DNA of 27,457 nucleotides, taken from positions 1-27,457 of IMG/VR virus record IMGVR_UViG_3300046028_002366. One strand, written 5' to 3'. Under the pieces are notes generated by a model. The model did not search any database. It was not told the DNA's origin and saw nothing but the letters and a program-made list of their open reading frames with translations. The position numbers and the translations under genes were made by a program. The DNA is from a virus. Positions 1-9,649 of the stretch are shown one piece after another (within the stretch, counting starts at the first letter, position 1; every line of letters begins with the position of its first letter).

Positions 1-3000
1 TACGAGTGGGTATCTGAAGGCGGAGATTTCAATCCGAATATCCTCAAACAGGCAGCGGTCGAGACACTGTTTTTTGGCGGCACTGGGGCGGCACTTGGTG
101 GGATTACCATGGGAGGCGCAAACAGAATCAAGGCGCTCCAGAATGGTGATGCTTTGAATTTCTATCGATCCATCTCTGACCCATCACAGCGTGTGATGTA
201 TAACGGTATGCCCTCGGATATGAAGCGCGTGATCGGCACGTTCTCGGCAAGTAACCCAGGTGCAAAGATCCAATTCGTAAACGAAGGCGCTGGCGCTTAT
301 GATCCGAACACGAAAACAGTGATGGTAAACCCAAATGCGGCAAACCCACTCAAGCCACTGCTTACACATGAGTTCATGCACCACATGCTCAACAATGGTA
401 TTGGTGATGGAGTTGTGGCACAGCTTGTTGGCGACGGGTTCCAGACTGGGGGATTGCTTCGAGGTAAGGATGGGAATTACGATCCGCAGTATGAAGCATT
501 CAAGAACGAGTATGTGAATCGACTGAGGAGCCAACATGAGCGTAACGTGAAGATGCGTGATGCTGTTGGTGATCCAATGACGAAGAGCGAAAGAGAATTT
601 CAAATCCCAAATGAAAAGTATCTTGCTGAAGAGTATTTTATCGAGACTAACGTGGATGATATGTTAGGCATGGCTGAAAGCGGCAAGCTTGGCGGCATTG
701 CTGGGCGCATGATCATCAACGATAAGGTTCGAGCATTGGGTGATGCCATCCTCAACAAGTCAGCTATCTTGCGTGATCTACACTTCCGTATCGGCGGGGT
801 GATGGACAACAAGGGCAAGATGGTAACGGGCAATGGGTTTTTGTCAGGGAAGCTATACCAAAGCCCAGAGATCCGCCGAATGTTCCAGAAAATGGTTAAC
901 GAGTCTGTTGGTCGCAAGGGAGGTATCGATGCGGCCAAGCGGAAGGCTAGGAATGGAATTGAGATTACGATTAGAGGGAAAGATGACCCAATCCTGGGTG
1001 AAATCACTTCACCTTGGGAGACTGATGCAGATGGAAATGCTTATCTTGATGCGAACGGTGATTACATTCCACTAAAGAAAGAAACTGAAGAGTTAAGGTC
1101 GCAAGCTGGATTTATTCTTGCTGATGACATGAAAGCGAGATTAGCGCGAGGCGAGGTGATCCCAGAAGGCGAGCTTTCGTATAATCCAGAAAACAATACA
1201 TGGAGTGGTCAGTATCTCAACGATAGGCAGATTGAGTTGTTGAATTTGTCAGGACGATTCAACAGCAAACAGATCAAACAATTAAAGCTATTGAATGCTG
1301 CTGCTAGGGATACGTCAAATATGAACGCTGACCCGGCATCTAGAGGCAACAGATTCTCTGTGATCTACCAACCTGCCCTTAAGAAGAACAGGAAAGGCCA
1401 GTGGAGATATGACCAGATTAAGCCGCAACTGCGTGATGTGGTTCCCTACGGTGTCGAAATCTCCAAGGATGGGAATATCCTGATTCGGGTGATGAGCACC
1501 AACCAACTGTTTGCGAATGCATCAGAAAAGTCGGCAAGCAAACTCGGTCGATCACTCTACGGTGGGAACATGGAGACGATTCTGCGCGATGTAAATGCCG
1601 TCATAGATTCACACGGCAAGAACCAACCAACTGACGCATACTTTAAGGACAAGTATGGTGGGCAGTGGGAACAGCACAAGAGTTTAATCAACTCGGTGTT
1701 TGGCAATGTTGGAGCCGGGCAGAAGGATATCAACCCTCTTGTCGCGACGGATCGAGTGGATGCTGTGGTGAAGTCGTATCGACTCGACCGCATGAACAAG
1801 GCGACCCAGCTTGTAGGGTCTACCCAGCTTCCGTATCAAAACAATCTGGTCAAGATCAACTACCTTCCCGAAGGCGAACCGATCATGGACACTGACGGTG
1901 AGCCGAAAGACTTGCGATATACTCCGAGCTACGAATCTGTGAATCAGGTGCGGATGCCCGAGCAGGCAAGGCAGATGCCTGAGTCTCTAGACGCTGACTA
2001 CATGAAGGCAGTGGATAGTGGCGATGTGGAAGCGCAGCAGAGGATGGTGGATGCGGCGGCGAAAACTGCTGGCGTCCCAACTGTTGGCGTGAACATCAAT
2101 GATTCATCGCAAGACTTCACGGAACAAATACTTTCCGGCGAGAAAACAATAGAGACGCGAAAAACAAAAAACAATGCTCTCAGCAATCTTGTAGGGAAAC
2201 GCATTGCCCTTGTTCGCACAGGGAAAGGGGCTGCAACTGTTGTCGGGTATGCAACTGTGGGTCAACCGATTGAATATACTTCAAAGCAGCAGTTTGATTC
2301 TGACTTTAACAAGCACAGAATATCTGGTGGCGATTTCGATTTTGATGGCTACAAAATTGGGTATCCGATGCTTAGTGTTGAGAAGATTGAAAGCTATCCC
2401 GCACCACCAGCAAAGGGTGTAATTAAGACGCGACCCATACACGCACCAGTCACCCGTGGCGCAGATGGCGAAGTGATCCCGCTCAGTCAGCGATTCAACG
2501 AGAAGTCGAGTGACATCAGATATATGCCTGAGGGTGAGAAGGTTCCAGTAGCAGAAGTGATGAAGGAACTTGATTCAACCAATTTTATTCCGACCAATCT
2601 AGCAGCAGGCATTCTTGGGGCTTTCCCGGAATACTTGTTGCCAGTAGCCGAATTCATCGCAAACCAGAGGGAGAAACTGGTCTCCGGTTCATTGACTTCA
2701 AGGGATATCTGGAAAGCCTATGCCGTCACGGTCGCATCTCAAGGGACTGGTGCGGTCGGCGTTGATACGCTCAGGAACAAACTGGCAAACGAGGGCATCA
2801 ATTTTGATCCTAAACCATTATTTACGGACAAGGGCAAAGCCGGGCAAGAAACGATTCGGCCAGAAGAAGCGGCGGCATACTGGTTGGGAACGGAAGCAGG
2901 AAAACTTGCTTTGGATAATGCGGAGGCAGGAAAAACAACTGCTGCCGATTGGGACGAGCTTGTCCGAATTCGCAAAGCATACGGAGACGACAGGTTCAAG

Positions 3001-4524
3001 ACATTCAATGTGTTCTCCGAAAAGAACCTGTCAAAAATTCCTGTGGTGGTCGATAAGCTCAATAGTAGCAAAGGAGACAGCAAGCAAGTGCTTGAAGCAG
3101 TTCAGCTTCTGAACGGAGTCAGCACTGGGAAAAAAGGGTTCATTAGTCATTTGCTTGGCCTAGGTGACACGCCGACAATTGATGCCGTAGAAATCAATTT
3201 CTGGTTAACCGGGAAGGGTGACGTTGGCACATTGAAGACCAAAGAAGCTGATCTAGCAAGAAGGGTCAAAAACACATTCAGCGACAAGCGAGTAAGGGAA
3301 GAGATGTTCCGCCGGGTGGATGAGAGTATCCAAGCATTGCAGGGATCAGTCGAAGGTGGTGATAAAATCCCTCGAGACGTCTGGGCGCACATTGTGCATC
3401 ACTGGTTGTGGGATAAGGCAAAAGGTTTGGAGACTACCCACAAGGGCATGTATGAGGCTCAGGTCAGGTATATGCCTGATATGCCAACCGCACCACAAGA
3501 TTCTAGGTTTGGAAGCATCACAGAGCAAGGCAGAGAAGCCGTGAAAGGTGACTACAAAAATATCATCCCTGGAGCAATTCTCGGGACTGTGAGGTTTATG
3601 CCAGAATCCGAAAACGAAAGGATTCTTGCCAACTTCCCATTAGACGATGCGGCGAAAAAGAAGATGGAAGGCAAGGCAGGGTTTGCATTTGTTTCTGATT
3701 GGTCTGATTCCAATCGTCCATATATTACCAAGAATGGAAGGGAAGTAGATGTATTAATGGGTGGTGTAGGATACACATACCATCCAGAGGTTATGGGTAA
3801 AGGTGGTTGGGCCGGGTCATTTTCACCTCTTACAAATAGAGTTCTAAAGAAAATCAATCAGACTGATGGTATTGGGTTAGTTGTCGCTGGAGGTAGAGAG
3901 TCCACAGCATCTAGCAGATCGTTCTCGATAGCGGCACTAGAAGAAATAAAAGATGATGTTGCAAACGGAACCATTTCAAAAGGAGCTATTGACAATATCA
4001 TCAAGAATAACGCAGAAAGGCTACTTGGACTGACTGACGTTAAGTCTCTGTCGGACTATGAGAAACTGCTAATGCTTGAAAGGGGCGGAAGTGGTTTGAC
4101 TTTCGAGCAACGCGCAGAAATGGTCAAGGCGATCAATTCACACGAAAATAAGAAGAAGTTTGGTTTATCGAGCTGGAATGACATCCTTAAGAAGTATGAG
4201 ATGCAAAGCGGCTCTTTTGAACCAGGGCAAATCATGAGCGTCGTCCAATTCAACAAGAACGCACCGCTGTTAAAAGCATCAGATTTAAATATTAAGGGCC
4301 ATAAATCGTATGAGGCAGTTATCCAAGGCAAGCCCCTTGGGATGCTTAAGGAGAAGGTCATGATTGGAGATTTCTTCAAGGACTTCTTTGTAGGAGAAGG
4401 GACTATGCCTGCAAGCTATACGCGCAAGGTTCAGACAAAAATGCCAAGTTTTAAATATGGTGAGGGTTCTGCGGTTTTGAAAGAGACGGCGAAATCTATT
4501 GCAAATGCTGAGAAACTGAAGTAG
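1..4524 (+). CDS. Giant multidomain polyvalent phage protein (5' partial)
   Basis: The frame is open from base 1, so the gene begins upstream; the first visible Met is at 109. Numbering from that Met, an HEFMH zinc-metallopeptidase motif lies at residues 87-91. An ASCH-like stretch at about 660-765 contains the phrase FTEQILSGEKTIETRKT. A region at about 880-1120 and another at 1165-1471 are unassigned. The motif R-Y/F-M-P-E/D recurs at about 804, 1120 and 1162, with looser forms near 584 and 603, and falls between recognisable blocks. Proteins of this build are known as polyvalent proteins of phages and conjugative elements. They are thought to enter the cell with the DNA and counter host defences or help establishment. 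That role is inferred here. The gene sits just upstream of the packaging genes. The peptidase and multidomain calls are good; ASCH is probable. Confidence 0.75.
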   Translation, partial: YEWVSEGGDFNPNILKQAAVETLFFGGTGAALGGITMGGANRIKALQNGDALNFYRSISDPSQRVMYNGMPSDMKRVIGTFSASNPGAKIQFVNEGAGAYDPNTKTVMVNPNAANPLKPLLTHEFMHHMLNNGIGDGVVAQLVGDGFQTGGLLRGKDGNYDPQYEAFKNEYVNRLRSQHERNVKMRDAVGDPMTKSEREFQIPNEKYLAEEYFIETNVDDMLGMAESGKLGGIAGRMIINDKVRALGDAILNKSAILRDLHFRIGGVMDNKGKMVTGNGFLSGKLYQSPEIRRMFQKMVNESVGRKGGIDAAKRKARNGIEITIRGKDDPILGEITSPWETDADGNAYLDANGDYIPLKKETEELRSQAGFILADDMKARLARGEVIPEGELSYNPENNTWSGQYLNDRQIELLNLSGRFNSKQIKQLKLLNAAARDTSNMNADPASRGNRFSVIYQPALKKNRKGQWRYDQIKPQLRDVVPYGVEISKDGNILIRVMSTNQLFANASEKSASKLGRSLYGGNMETILRDVNAVIDSHGKNQPTDAYFKDKYGGQWEQHKSLINSVFGNVGAGQKDINPLVATDRVDAVVKSYRLDRMNKATQLVGSTQLPYQNNLVKINYLPEGEPIMDTDGEPKDLRYTPSYESVNQVRMPEQARQMPESLDADYMKAVDSGDVEAQQRMVDAAAKTAGVPTVGVNINDSSQDFTEQILSGEKTIETRKTKNNALSNLVGKRIALVRTGKGAATVVGYATVGQPIEYTSKQQFDSDFNKHRISGGDFDFDGYKIGYPMLSVEKIESYPAPPAKGVIKTRPIHAPVTRGADGEVIPLSQRFNEKSSDIRYMPEGEKVPVAEVMKELDSTNFIPTNLAAGILGAFPEYLLPVAEFIANQREKLVSGSLTSRDIWKAYAVTVASQGTGAVGVDTLRNKLANEGINFDPKPLFTDKGKAGQETIRPEEAAAYWLGTEAGKLALDNAEAGKTTAADWDELVRIRKAYGDDRFKTFNVFSEKNLSKIPVVVDKLNSSKGDSKQVLEAVQLLNGVSTGKKGFISHLLGLGDTPTIDAVEINFWLTGKGDVGTLKTKEADLARRVKNTFSDKRVREEMFRRVDESIQALQGSVEGGDKIPRDVWAHIVHHWLWDKAKGLETTHKGMYEAQVRYMPDMPTAPQDSRFGSITEQGREAVKGDYKNIIPGAILGTVRFMPESENERILANFPLDDAAKKKMEGKAGFAFVSDWSDSNRPYITKNGREVDVLMGGVGYTYHPEVMGKGGWAGSFSPLTNRVLKKINQTDGIGLVVAGGRESTASSRSFSIAALEEIKDDVANGTISKGAIDNIIKNNAERLLGLTDVKSLSDYEKLLMLERGGSGLTFEQRAEMVKAINSHENKKKFGLSSWNDILKKYEMQSGSFEPGQIMSVVQFNKNAPLLKASDLNIKGHKSYEAVIQGKPLGMLKEKVMIGDFFKDFFVGEGTMPASYTRKVQTKMPSFKYGEGSAVLKETAKSIANAEKLK

Positions 4525-4532
4525 AAAGACCT

Positions 4533-5117
4533 GTGGACTCCAAAGACCCCAACGAGAAGCTGAAGGCTGAGTATGTGGACGAACGTGCCGACAAGGCAGC
4601 GTGGTTTCTTGAGGTGAAGGAGCGAGCGAAGCTCCAGCCGAAGAACTGTGTCGAGCATTACGCCCCAAACAAGGCAGCAATGGCGCTGTGGCTTGCTGCA
4701 CAGGGGGCGAGGATAACCGACATCCAGAAGCAGACTGGACTCAACAGGGAGGCTATTAGAGGATTGCAGTGGCGGCACAATGACACGCTCGAAACGAAGC
4801 GGAAGGAATTCTCGATGCGATACGCAATCGCAGCGCAGGACTACACTGACCTTTTGTTTGAGCGGTCACAGCAACTATTCGATAACCCCGAGGAGCTTGC
4901 CAAGATAAGCCCTGACAAGCTCGCAGTTACGGTTGGCATTTTGACAGACAAGGCAGCGCAGCTCACCGGCATGGCGACTACCGTGGTAGAGCATCGAAAG
5001 GGGGCCAGTCTCGACGATGCCGCCAAGATGATCTCCGAGGCCAAGACAAGAATCGCCAACAAAATAAAGGAAAACTCTATTGAAGCTGAGATTGTTGACG
5101 AACCAAGGAATCTTTGA
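4533..5117 (+). CDS. Putative terminase small subunit
   Basis: A 194-aa protein starting at GTG, 8 bases after the preceding stop, with only a weak purine stretch upstream. Residues about 45-80 (NKAAMALWLAAQGARITDIQ followed by a Thr-Gly-Leu-Asn-Arg-Glu segment) resemble a helix-turn-helix that would recognise the packaging site. The rest is predicted mainly helical and ends acidic. Small terminases bind phage DNA and hand it to the large subunit. The call rests on the HTH, the size and the position two genes upstream of the large terminase. No family signature was recognised with certainty, so it could be another DNA-binding protein. Confidence 0.55.
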   Translation: MDSKDPNEKLKAEYVDERADKAAWFLEVKERAKLQPKNCVEHYAPNKAAMALWLAAQGARITDIQKQTGLNREAIRGLQWRHNDTLETKRKEFSMRYAIAAQDYTDLLFERSQQLFDNPEELAKISPDKLAVTVGILTDKAAQLTGMATTVVEHRKGASLDDAAKMISEAKTRIANKIKENSIEAEIVDEPRNL

Positions 5118-5126
5118 TAAAAAAAC

Positions 5127-5161
5127 AAGCGTCTGCCGGATGTGTGGTCCGAGAGACGCTT
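5127..5161 (+). terminator. Hairpin after the small terminase gene
   Basis: AAGCGTCT at 5127-5134 is the exact reverse complement of AGACGCTT at 5154-5161, and an inner CGGA/TCCG pair extends the stem. An A-run precedes it and a short T-run ends it. It lies in the 65-base gap before the HNH gene. It may be a weak or bidirectional terminator or an mRNA-processing stem; the T-tract is short. Confidence 0.5.
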
Positions 5162-5182
5162 TAACACAATACATAAACAACT

Positions 5183-5701
5183 ATGAAAAGTGCTGAGATA
5201 GATAAGACAGAAGGAGTAATCGATGTCAAGAGGATATCCGAATACCTAGACTACAATCCAACTACCGGCGTATTCACATGGAAGGTGAAAACGAAAACCA
5301 GTAGTATCAATGATATTGCTGGGAGATCAAATTGGAGGGGCTACGTTTCAATTTGGATTAATGCTAGTCCATATTACGCTCACCGATTAGCGTGGGCTAT
5401 CTGTAACGGAAGCTGGCCTGTTGGCGACATTGATCATATCAATGAGGACAAGTCAGACAATAGGATATCCAATCTGAGAGTTGCGAGCAGATCCGAGAAC
5501 ATGTTTAACCGGGGACGCAATAAGAATAATACTTCAGGGATGAAGGGAGTTGTGTTTTGCAAGAAGACTCAGAAGTGGAGAGCGCAAATAATGATCGATA
5601 GGAAAAGCGTGAATATCGGGCGATTCAAGACAAAGGAAGAAGCATCAAGCGCATATTTACTCAAAGCGCAAGAAGCAAGAGGGGAATTTGCAAAATGCTA
5701 A
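5183..5701 (+). CDS. HNH homing endonuclease with AP2 DNA-binding domain
   Basis: A 172-aa protein. Residues about 15-60 are the usual N-terminal region of HNH_3 proteins (YNPTTGVFTWK). The nuclease core follows: H67-R68, then GDIDHIN at 81-87 and DNRISNLR at 92-99. Residues about 116-168 form an AP2-like domain (GMKGVVF, KWRAQI, IGRFKTKEEAS). These enzymes cut intronless or insertless alleles and spread by repair. This one sits between the small and large terminase genes, a common site for free-standing homing genes. Its stop overlaps the terminase start in ATGCTAA, so insertion left the downstream start intact. It appears intact and catalytically complete. Confidence 0.9.
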   Translation: MKSAEIDKTEGVIDVKRISEYLDYNPTTGVFTWKVKTKTSSINDIAGRSNWRGYVSIWINASPYYAHRLAWAICNGSWPVGDIDHINEDKSDNRISNLRVASRSENMFNRGRNKNNTSGMKGVVFCKKTQKWRAQIMIDRKSVNIGRFKTKEEASSAYLLKAQEARGEFAKC

Positions 5702-7296
5702 AGTGGACTGAACATCCAGTTCTCCCCATTCCAACGGATGAGGAGATTGCCGAGATGAGCGTAGAGGAGTTGATGGAGTTTTATCAAATCCGTGAAGAAG
5801 CTATCAGGAATGCTGCGAAAGATCCATTTAGATATGGATGGAAGTTTGAAAACTGGAAAAAGGTAGAGCAATACCTAGAGACTCGCAATGAAGTGCTGAT
5901 TAGCGGCGGAAATCGCTCGTCGAAGACGCAGGTGGGAGCTTACTTCGTGGTCAAGGCTGCTATCGAAAACCCTAATGCTGATATCTTCTGCTTCGCTCAG
6001 AACGCTGAAGTGTCGATTCGCCAGCAACAAGCAGCAGTATATGACTGGATGCCTGCTGAATTCAAGAACAAGCAGACAAGCCAAAACACCTATCTGTCCT
6101 ACTCAAGAAAGAATGGATGGACTGACAACTCCTTGATCCTTCCGAATGGATCGCGCATATCATTCAAAACATACGCAGCATTTGCGAATAACCAAACCAT
6201 CCTCGAAGGTGCTGAACTTGGATCGAAGGAGGCTACTTGGCTGAATATCGGTGCATGGTGCGACGAAATGCTGGGTGGGCCAGAATTGGTGGATACATTA
6301 AGATTCCGATTGGCTACCAGAAACAGCAAGATGATGCTGACGTTCACTCCGATTTTTGGCTATACCGAGCTAATAAAACAATATCTTGATGGGGCTAAGG
6401 TGGTTGAGAGCAGACATGCTGAACTACTCGATAATGAAGTTGTGCCAACCATCCTTGAGTGTAAGAACATCAAAGGGACCGTTCACTATTTCCACTCTCA
6501 AGATAATCCATTTGGAGGATATAATCGGATCAGGCAGACTTTAATTGGAAAACCAAGGGAGGAAATCCTAATTCGAGCGTATGGGATTCCAACCAAGGCA
6601 GCAGCCACCAAGTTTCCAAAATTCAACAAGGTGGTTAACGTCGTCGATCCTGACAAGATCCCCACAAAGAACATCACTCGATATCACTGTATCGACCCAG
6701 CGGGAGCGAAAAACTGGTTCATGTGCTGGATTGCCGTGGATGAGACTGGCACGTTCTGGGTTTACCGTGAATGGCCTGGCGTTGATGTTGGCGACTGGGC
6801 AGAATGGAAGAGTGGGAAGTGGATGCCTGGCCCCGGCTGCAAAGGCCAAGGGTTTGGCATTAGAGACTATGTCGAAGCTATCAGGGAGATGGAAGGCGAG
6901 GAGGAGATATTTGAGCGCCTCATCGACCCCCGGTTGGGTGCTGCCAAATACCAAGCACAAGATGGATCATCCTCAATTATCGAGGACTTAAGCGAGTCTG
7001 ATATGGTCTGCGTTCCAGCCCCCGGCCTTGATATCGACGATGGATTGCAGGCGCTCATTGGGAAAATGTCATGGGATACCAGCAAGCCAATGGATGCGGT
7101 AAATCGCCCGAGGTTCTACGTTAGCTCAGACTGCGAGAACATTATTCAAGCCTTGTCGGAGTATACCGGCGAAGGTGGGCTGAAGGAAGCGTGGAAAGAT
7201 CCAATTGATGTTTGCCGATACGCAGCTATCGCCAATCTCGATCACGTTGACACAAGCCAGTCATTTGTTACAACTCATGGGTCAGGAGGATACTAA
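5695..7296 (+). CDS. terL: Terminase large subunit
   Basis: A 533-aa DNA-packaging motor with an N-terminal ATPase and a C-terminal RNase H-like nuclease. The Walker A motif is GGNRSSKT at residues 71-78, the GGNRS(S/G)K form typical of many phage terminases. Walker B is WCDE at 188-191. Acidic nuclease residues are visible at D334 (CIDPAG), D411 (LIDPRLG) and D505 (DPIDVCRYAA). Length and order fit the family. It translocates DNA into the prohead through the portal encoded two genes downstream and cuts the concatemer. Its start overlaps the HNH gene by 7 bases, so translation may be coupled or driven by a site inside that gene. Confidence 0.93.
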   Translation: MLKWTEHPVLPIPTDEEIAEMSVEELMEFYQIREEAIRNAAKDPFRYGWKFENWKKVEQYLETRNEVLISGGNRSSKTQVGAYFVVKAAIENPNADIFCFAQNAEVSIRQQQAAVYDWMPAEFKNKQTSQNTYLSYSRKNGWTDNSLILPNGSRISFKTYAAFANNQTILEGAELGSKEATWLNIGAWCDEMLGGPELVDTLRFRLATRNSKMMLTFTPIFGYTELIKQYLDGAKVVESRHAELLDNEVVPTILECKNIKGTVHYFHSQDNPFGGYNRIRQTLIGKPREEILIRAYGIPTKAAATKFPKFNKVVNVVDPDKIPTKNITRYHCIDPAGAKNWFMCWIAVDETGTFWVYREWPGVDVGDWAEWKSGKWMPGPGCKGQGFGIRDYVEAIREMEGEEEIFERLIDPRLGAAKYQAQDGSSSIIEDLSESDMVCVPAPGLDIDDGLQALIGKMSWDTSKPMDAVNRPRFYVSSDCENIIQALSEYTGEGGLKEAWKDPIDVCRYAAIANLDHVDTSQSFVTTHGSGGY

Positions 7297-7297
7297 T

Positions 7298-7582
7298 ATG
7301 GAAAAACAAGCCAAGAAAATAGCAAAGCGTGGCCGGCCAAGGAAGACGCTAATCATCGACGACTCTCCATGCAGTCTCAATAGCCTCGTTGACCAGCAGC
7401 ACAGCGATGACTATGTGGTCATCCGTATGTGCAATAATCCAAGCTGGGTCATCGTCCGCATGGATGGCATGGCAGTGCCGGTCAAATGCCCTGTGCGTCT
7501 ATCAAACAAACTACTTGGCAAGCGCATCAAAGTGTGCCTAGTATCTGCTGACCCTGAGGACTTTTACGAATACGCACCATGA
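7298..7582 (+). CDS. Small basic protein with AT-hook-like motif
   Basis: A 94-aa protein. The start at 7298 is chosen because a good Shine-Dalgarno sequence (AGGAGG, within 7281-7290) lies just upstream; an upstream extension would run into the terminase gene. The N-terminus KQAKKIAKRGRPRKTL contains an RGRPRK core like an AT-hook minor-groove binder. The rest is a compact beta-rich domain (DDYVVIRMCNNPSWVIVRMD). It overlaps the portal start by 4 bases (ATGA). The family was not recognised; a role in head assembly or DNA binding is only suggested by its position and basic tail. Confidence 0.7.
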   Translation: MEKQAKKIAKRGRPRKTLIIDDSPCSLNSLVDQQHSDDYVVIRMCNNPSWVIVRMDGMAVPVKCPVRLSNKLLGKRIKVCLVSADPEDFYEYAP

Positions 7583-9645
7583 TCGAATCACAAGAACTTG
7601 AGGGAGAATCCCTTATCTACGCTGACAAGGAACCTGACATTGGTGCGCTCGCTGATGCGTATGATACCTGCCTGATCGATCTGGATTACTACTTCGAGTC
7701 ATGTTTGCGATCCTACAATGATCGTCGCAACATCTGGGATGGGAAATCAGACGACTTGCGGAAAAATGGCGCGAACGCATTCCCTTGGCAAGGGGCTTCA
7801 GATCAAGAAGTTAACGTGGTTGGAGAGCGGATCGACATGTATGTGTCCCTCTTCGATCAGGCGCTTCAACGTAGCCACATCAAGGCTTTCCCCACCTCCA
7901 TGGCATCGATGCCTAGAGCCTCCATGGTGTCAGGATTCCTCAAGTGGATGCGCTCCACTTACATCCCTGACTTCAAAAACCAAATGGAGTTGGGCGCGAA
8001 TTATCTGCTAGAGAAGGGGATTATGGTTTCCTATGTCGGTTGGAAGCGAGAAAAAAGGACATATTTGCAACAAGTCACCATCGACCAAATTGCCCAGCAA
8101 TCCCCTGATCTAGCGGATCTAATTGTCGGCGGAAACGATGACGAGATGCTGATGACGCTGCTCCAGCAAGGATTCCCAGAACTATCCGACAAACGAGCAA
8201 GGACGGCAATCCGAGATATGCGGAAGAAGGGTTCCGCGGATATCCCGCTTCCTCGCCAAACGGTAGACTGCCCAATCGTTTACTCATGCGCCCCAGATGG
8301 AGAGGTGATGTTCCCTCCATATGTGTCTGATCCCCAACGCGCTCCTTACATTTTCTGGCGCACGTTCCTGACGGCTCAGGAGCTTGAGAAAAAGGTCACT
8401 AGCGAAGGCTGGGACCGGAAGTGGGTGGATCACGCTATCTCCAACCTCAGAGGAAAAGACTCAATGTATCTCGATGGTGAGAAAGTGAAGACAATCACTC
8501 GCTTGCCGATTACTGACGATAATGACCTAGTGATGGTGGTCTACGGCTACCAAAGGCTTATCGATGAGGAGGACGGTTCAGAGGGTATCTACTGCACGGT
8601 ATTCCACCCACAGTCTGAAGGCTACGCCAAGCACGAACTGCTTAACGGTTACGATGATTATCCGTTCGTGGTTACCCGGTTAGCGAACGATCAGAAACGC
8701 ATGTATGAGGTCCAGACGTTTTCGGATGTCTTGAGAGGCGCTCAGATGCAGATCAAAACAGAGCGCGATAGTCGCATCGACCGGGCCTCACTGGCTACCC
8801 TCCCACCTCTAATGCATCCCGCCGGTCGACCACCGTCCGATTGGGGGCCAGGTCGCCGTGTTCCATATCGTCGCCTCGGTGAAATCGCATGGGGACCAGT
8901 GCCGCAAATGGATCAAGGGTCAGTCGAGGCTGAGATGTCCATGCGAGCGCAGGCAGACAGAGCTGTAGGGCTTGATCTCACAAACCCGCTCACTGCGGCC
9001 AGACAACAATTCTATATTGGCAAGTTTCTCGACCATGTGCGCGATGTGCTGAACATGGCATGGAAACTGTATCAGCGCATGGGGCCAGATGAGGTGTTCT
9101 TCCAGGTAACCGGCAATCCAAACCCACAGGTAATGCAGAAAGGTGATCCAGACGAAAACTTCAGCATCACGGTATCATTTGACTCGCTGACCACTGACCC
9201 TGAGACGGCAGAGACGCAGTTGAAGAACATGGTTTCTCTCGTCCAGCTTGACAGAAATGGCATCCTTGATGTCAACAAGCTCCTTGAATTCACAGCGTCG
9301 AGCATCAACCCGATCTTTGCGGACTATGTGTTACAACCCGTTGAGGAGGCACAGCAGAAGGTGGCTAAGAACGTCACTGACGACCTTGCGAAAATCTTTG
9401 CTGGCATTGAGGTTCCAGCACAACCAAATGGCGCTCAGATTGCCATGCAGATGGTGCAGGCGTATGCAGGACAACCTGATATCGCTCAACGCGCACAGTC
9501 TGACGAGGCATTTGCTGGACGACTATCGAAATACGCAGAGCAATACCAGTTCCAACTCCAACAAGCCCAGAACGCTGAGATCGGACGAATCGGAACAAAC
9601 CCAGCGCAAATGGGTGGAGTCCAAACCCAAGGAATGCAGCAATAA
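7579..9645 (+). CDS. Portal protein
   Basis: A 688-aa protein immediately after the packaging genes, the size of portal proteins of podovirus-like phages. Near the N-terminus it has the FPWQGASDQEV phrase typical of such portals (residues about 69-80). A long central part follows with stem and wing-like mixed content. The C-terminal 120 residues are Gln-rich and helical and probably form the barrel or crown. Twelve copies would form the ring at one capsid vertex through which terminase pumps DNA and onto which the adaptor docks. Its start overlaps the preceding small gene (ATGA). Assignment combines the N-terminal phrase, length and context. Confidence 0.87.
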   Translation: MIESQELEGESLIYADKEPDIGALADAYDTCLIDLDYYFESCLRSYNDRRNIWDGKSDDLRKNGANAFPWQGASDQEVNVVGERIDMYVSLFDQALQRSHIKAFPTSMASMPRASMVSGFLKWMRSTYIPDFKNQMELGANYLLEKGIMVSYVGWKREKRTYLQQVTIDQIAQQSPDLADLIVGGNDDEMLMTLLQQGFPELSDKRARTAIRDMRKKGSADIPLPRQTVDCPIVYSCAPDGEVMFPPYVSDPQRAPYIFWRTFLTAQELEKKVTSEGWDRKWVDHAISNLRGKDSMYLDGEKVKTITRLPITDDNDLVMVVYGYQRLIDEEDGSEGIYCTVFHPQSEGYAKHELLNGYDDYPFVVTRLANDQKRMYEVQTFSDVLRGAQMQIKTERDSRIDRASLATLPPLMHPAGRPPSDWGPGRRVPYRRLGEIAWGPVPQMDQGSVEAEMSMRAQADRAVGLDLTNPLTAARQQFYIGKFLDHVRDVLNMAWKLYQRMGPDEVFFQVTGNPNPQVMQKGDPDENFSITVSFDSLTTDPETAETQLKNMVSLVQLDRNGILDVNKLLEFTASSINPIFADYVLQPVEEAQQKVAKNVTDDLAKIFAGIEVPAQPNGAQIAMQMVQAYAGQPDIAQRAQSDEAFAGRLSKYAEQYQFQLQQAQNAEIGRIGTNPAQMGGVQTQGMQQ

Positions 9646-9649
9646 GGTT

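Noticed and set aside
184-603. Long - strand ORFs inside the polyvalent protein gene
   Set aside because: They are mirror-frame shadows with atypical composition; the + strand frame is open across the whole 4.5 kb.
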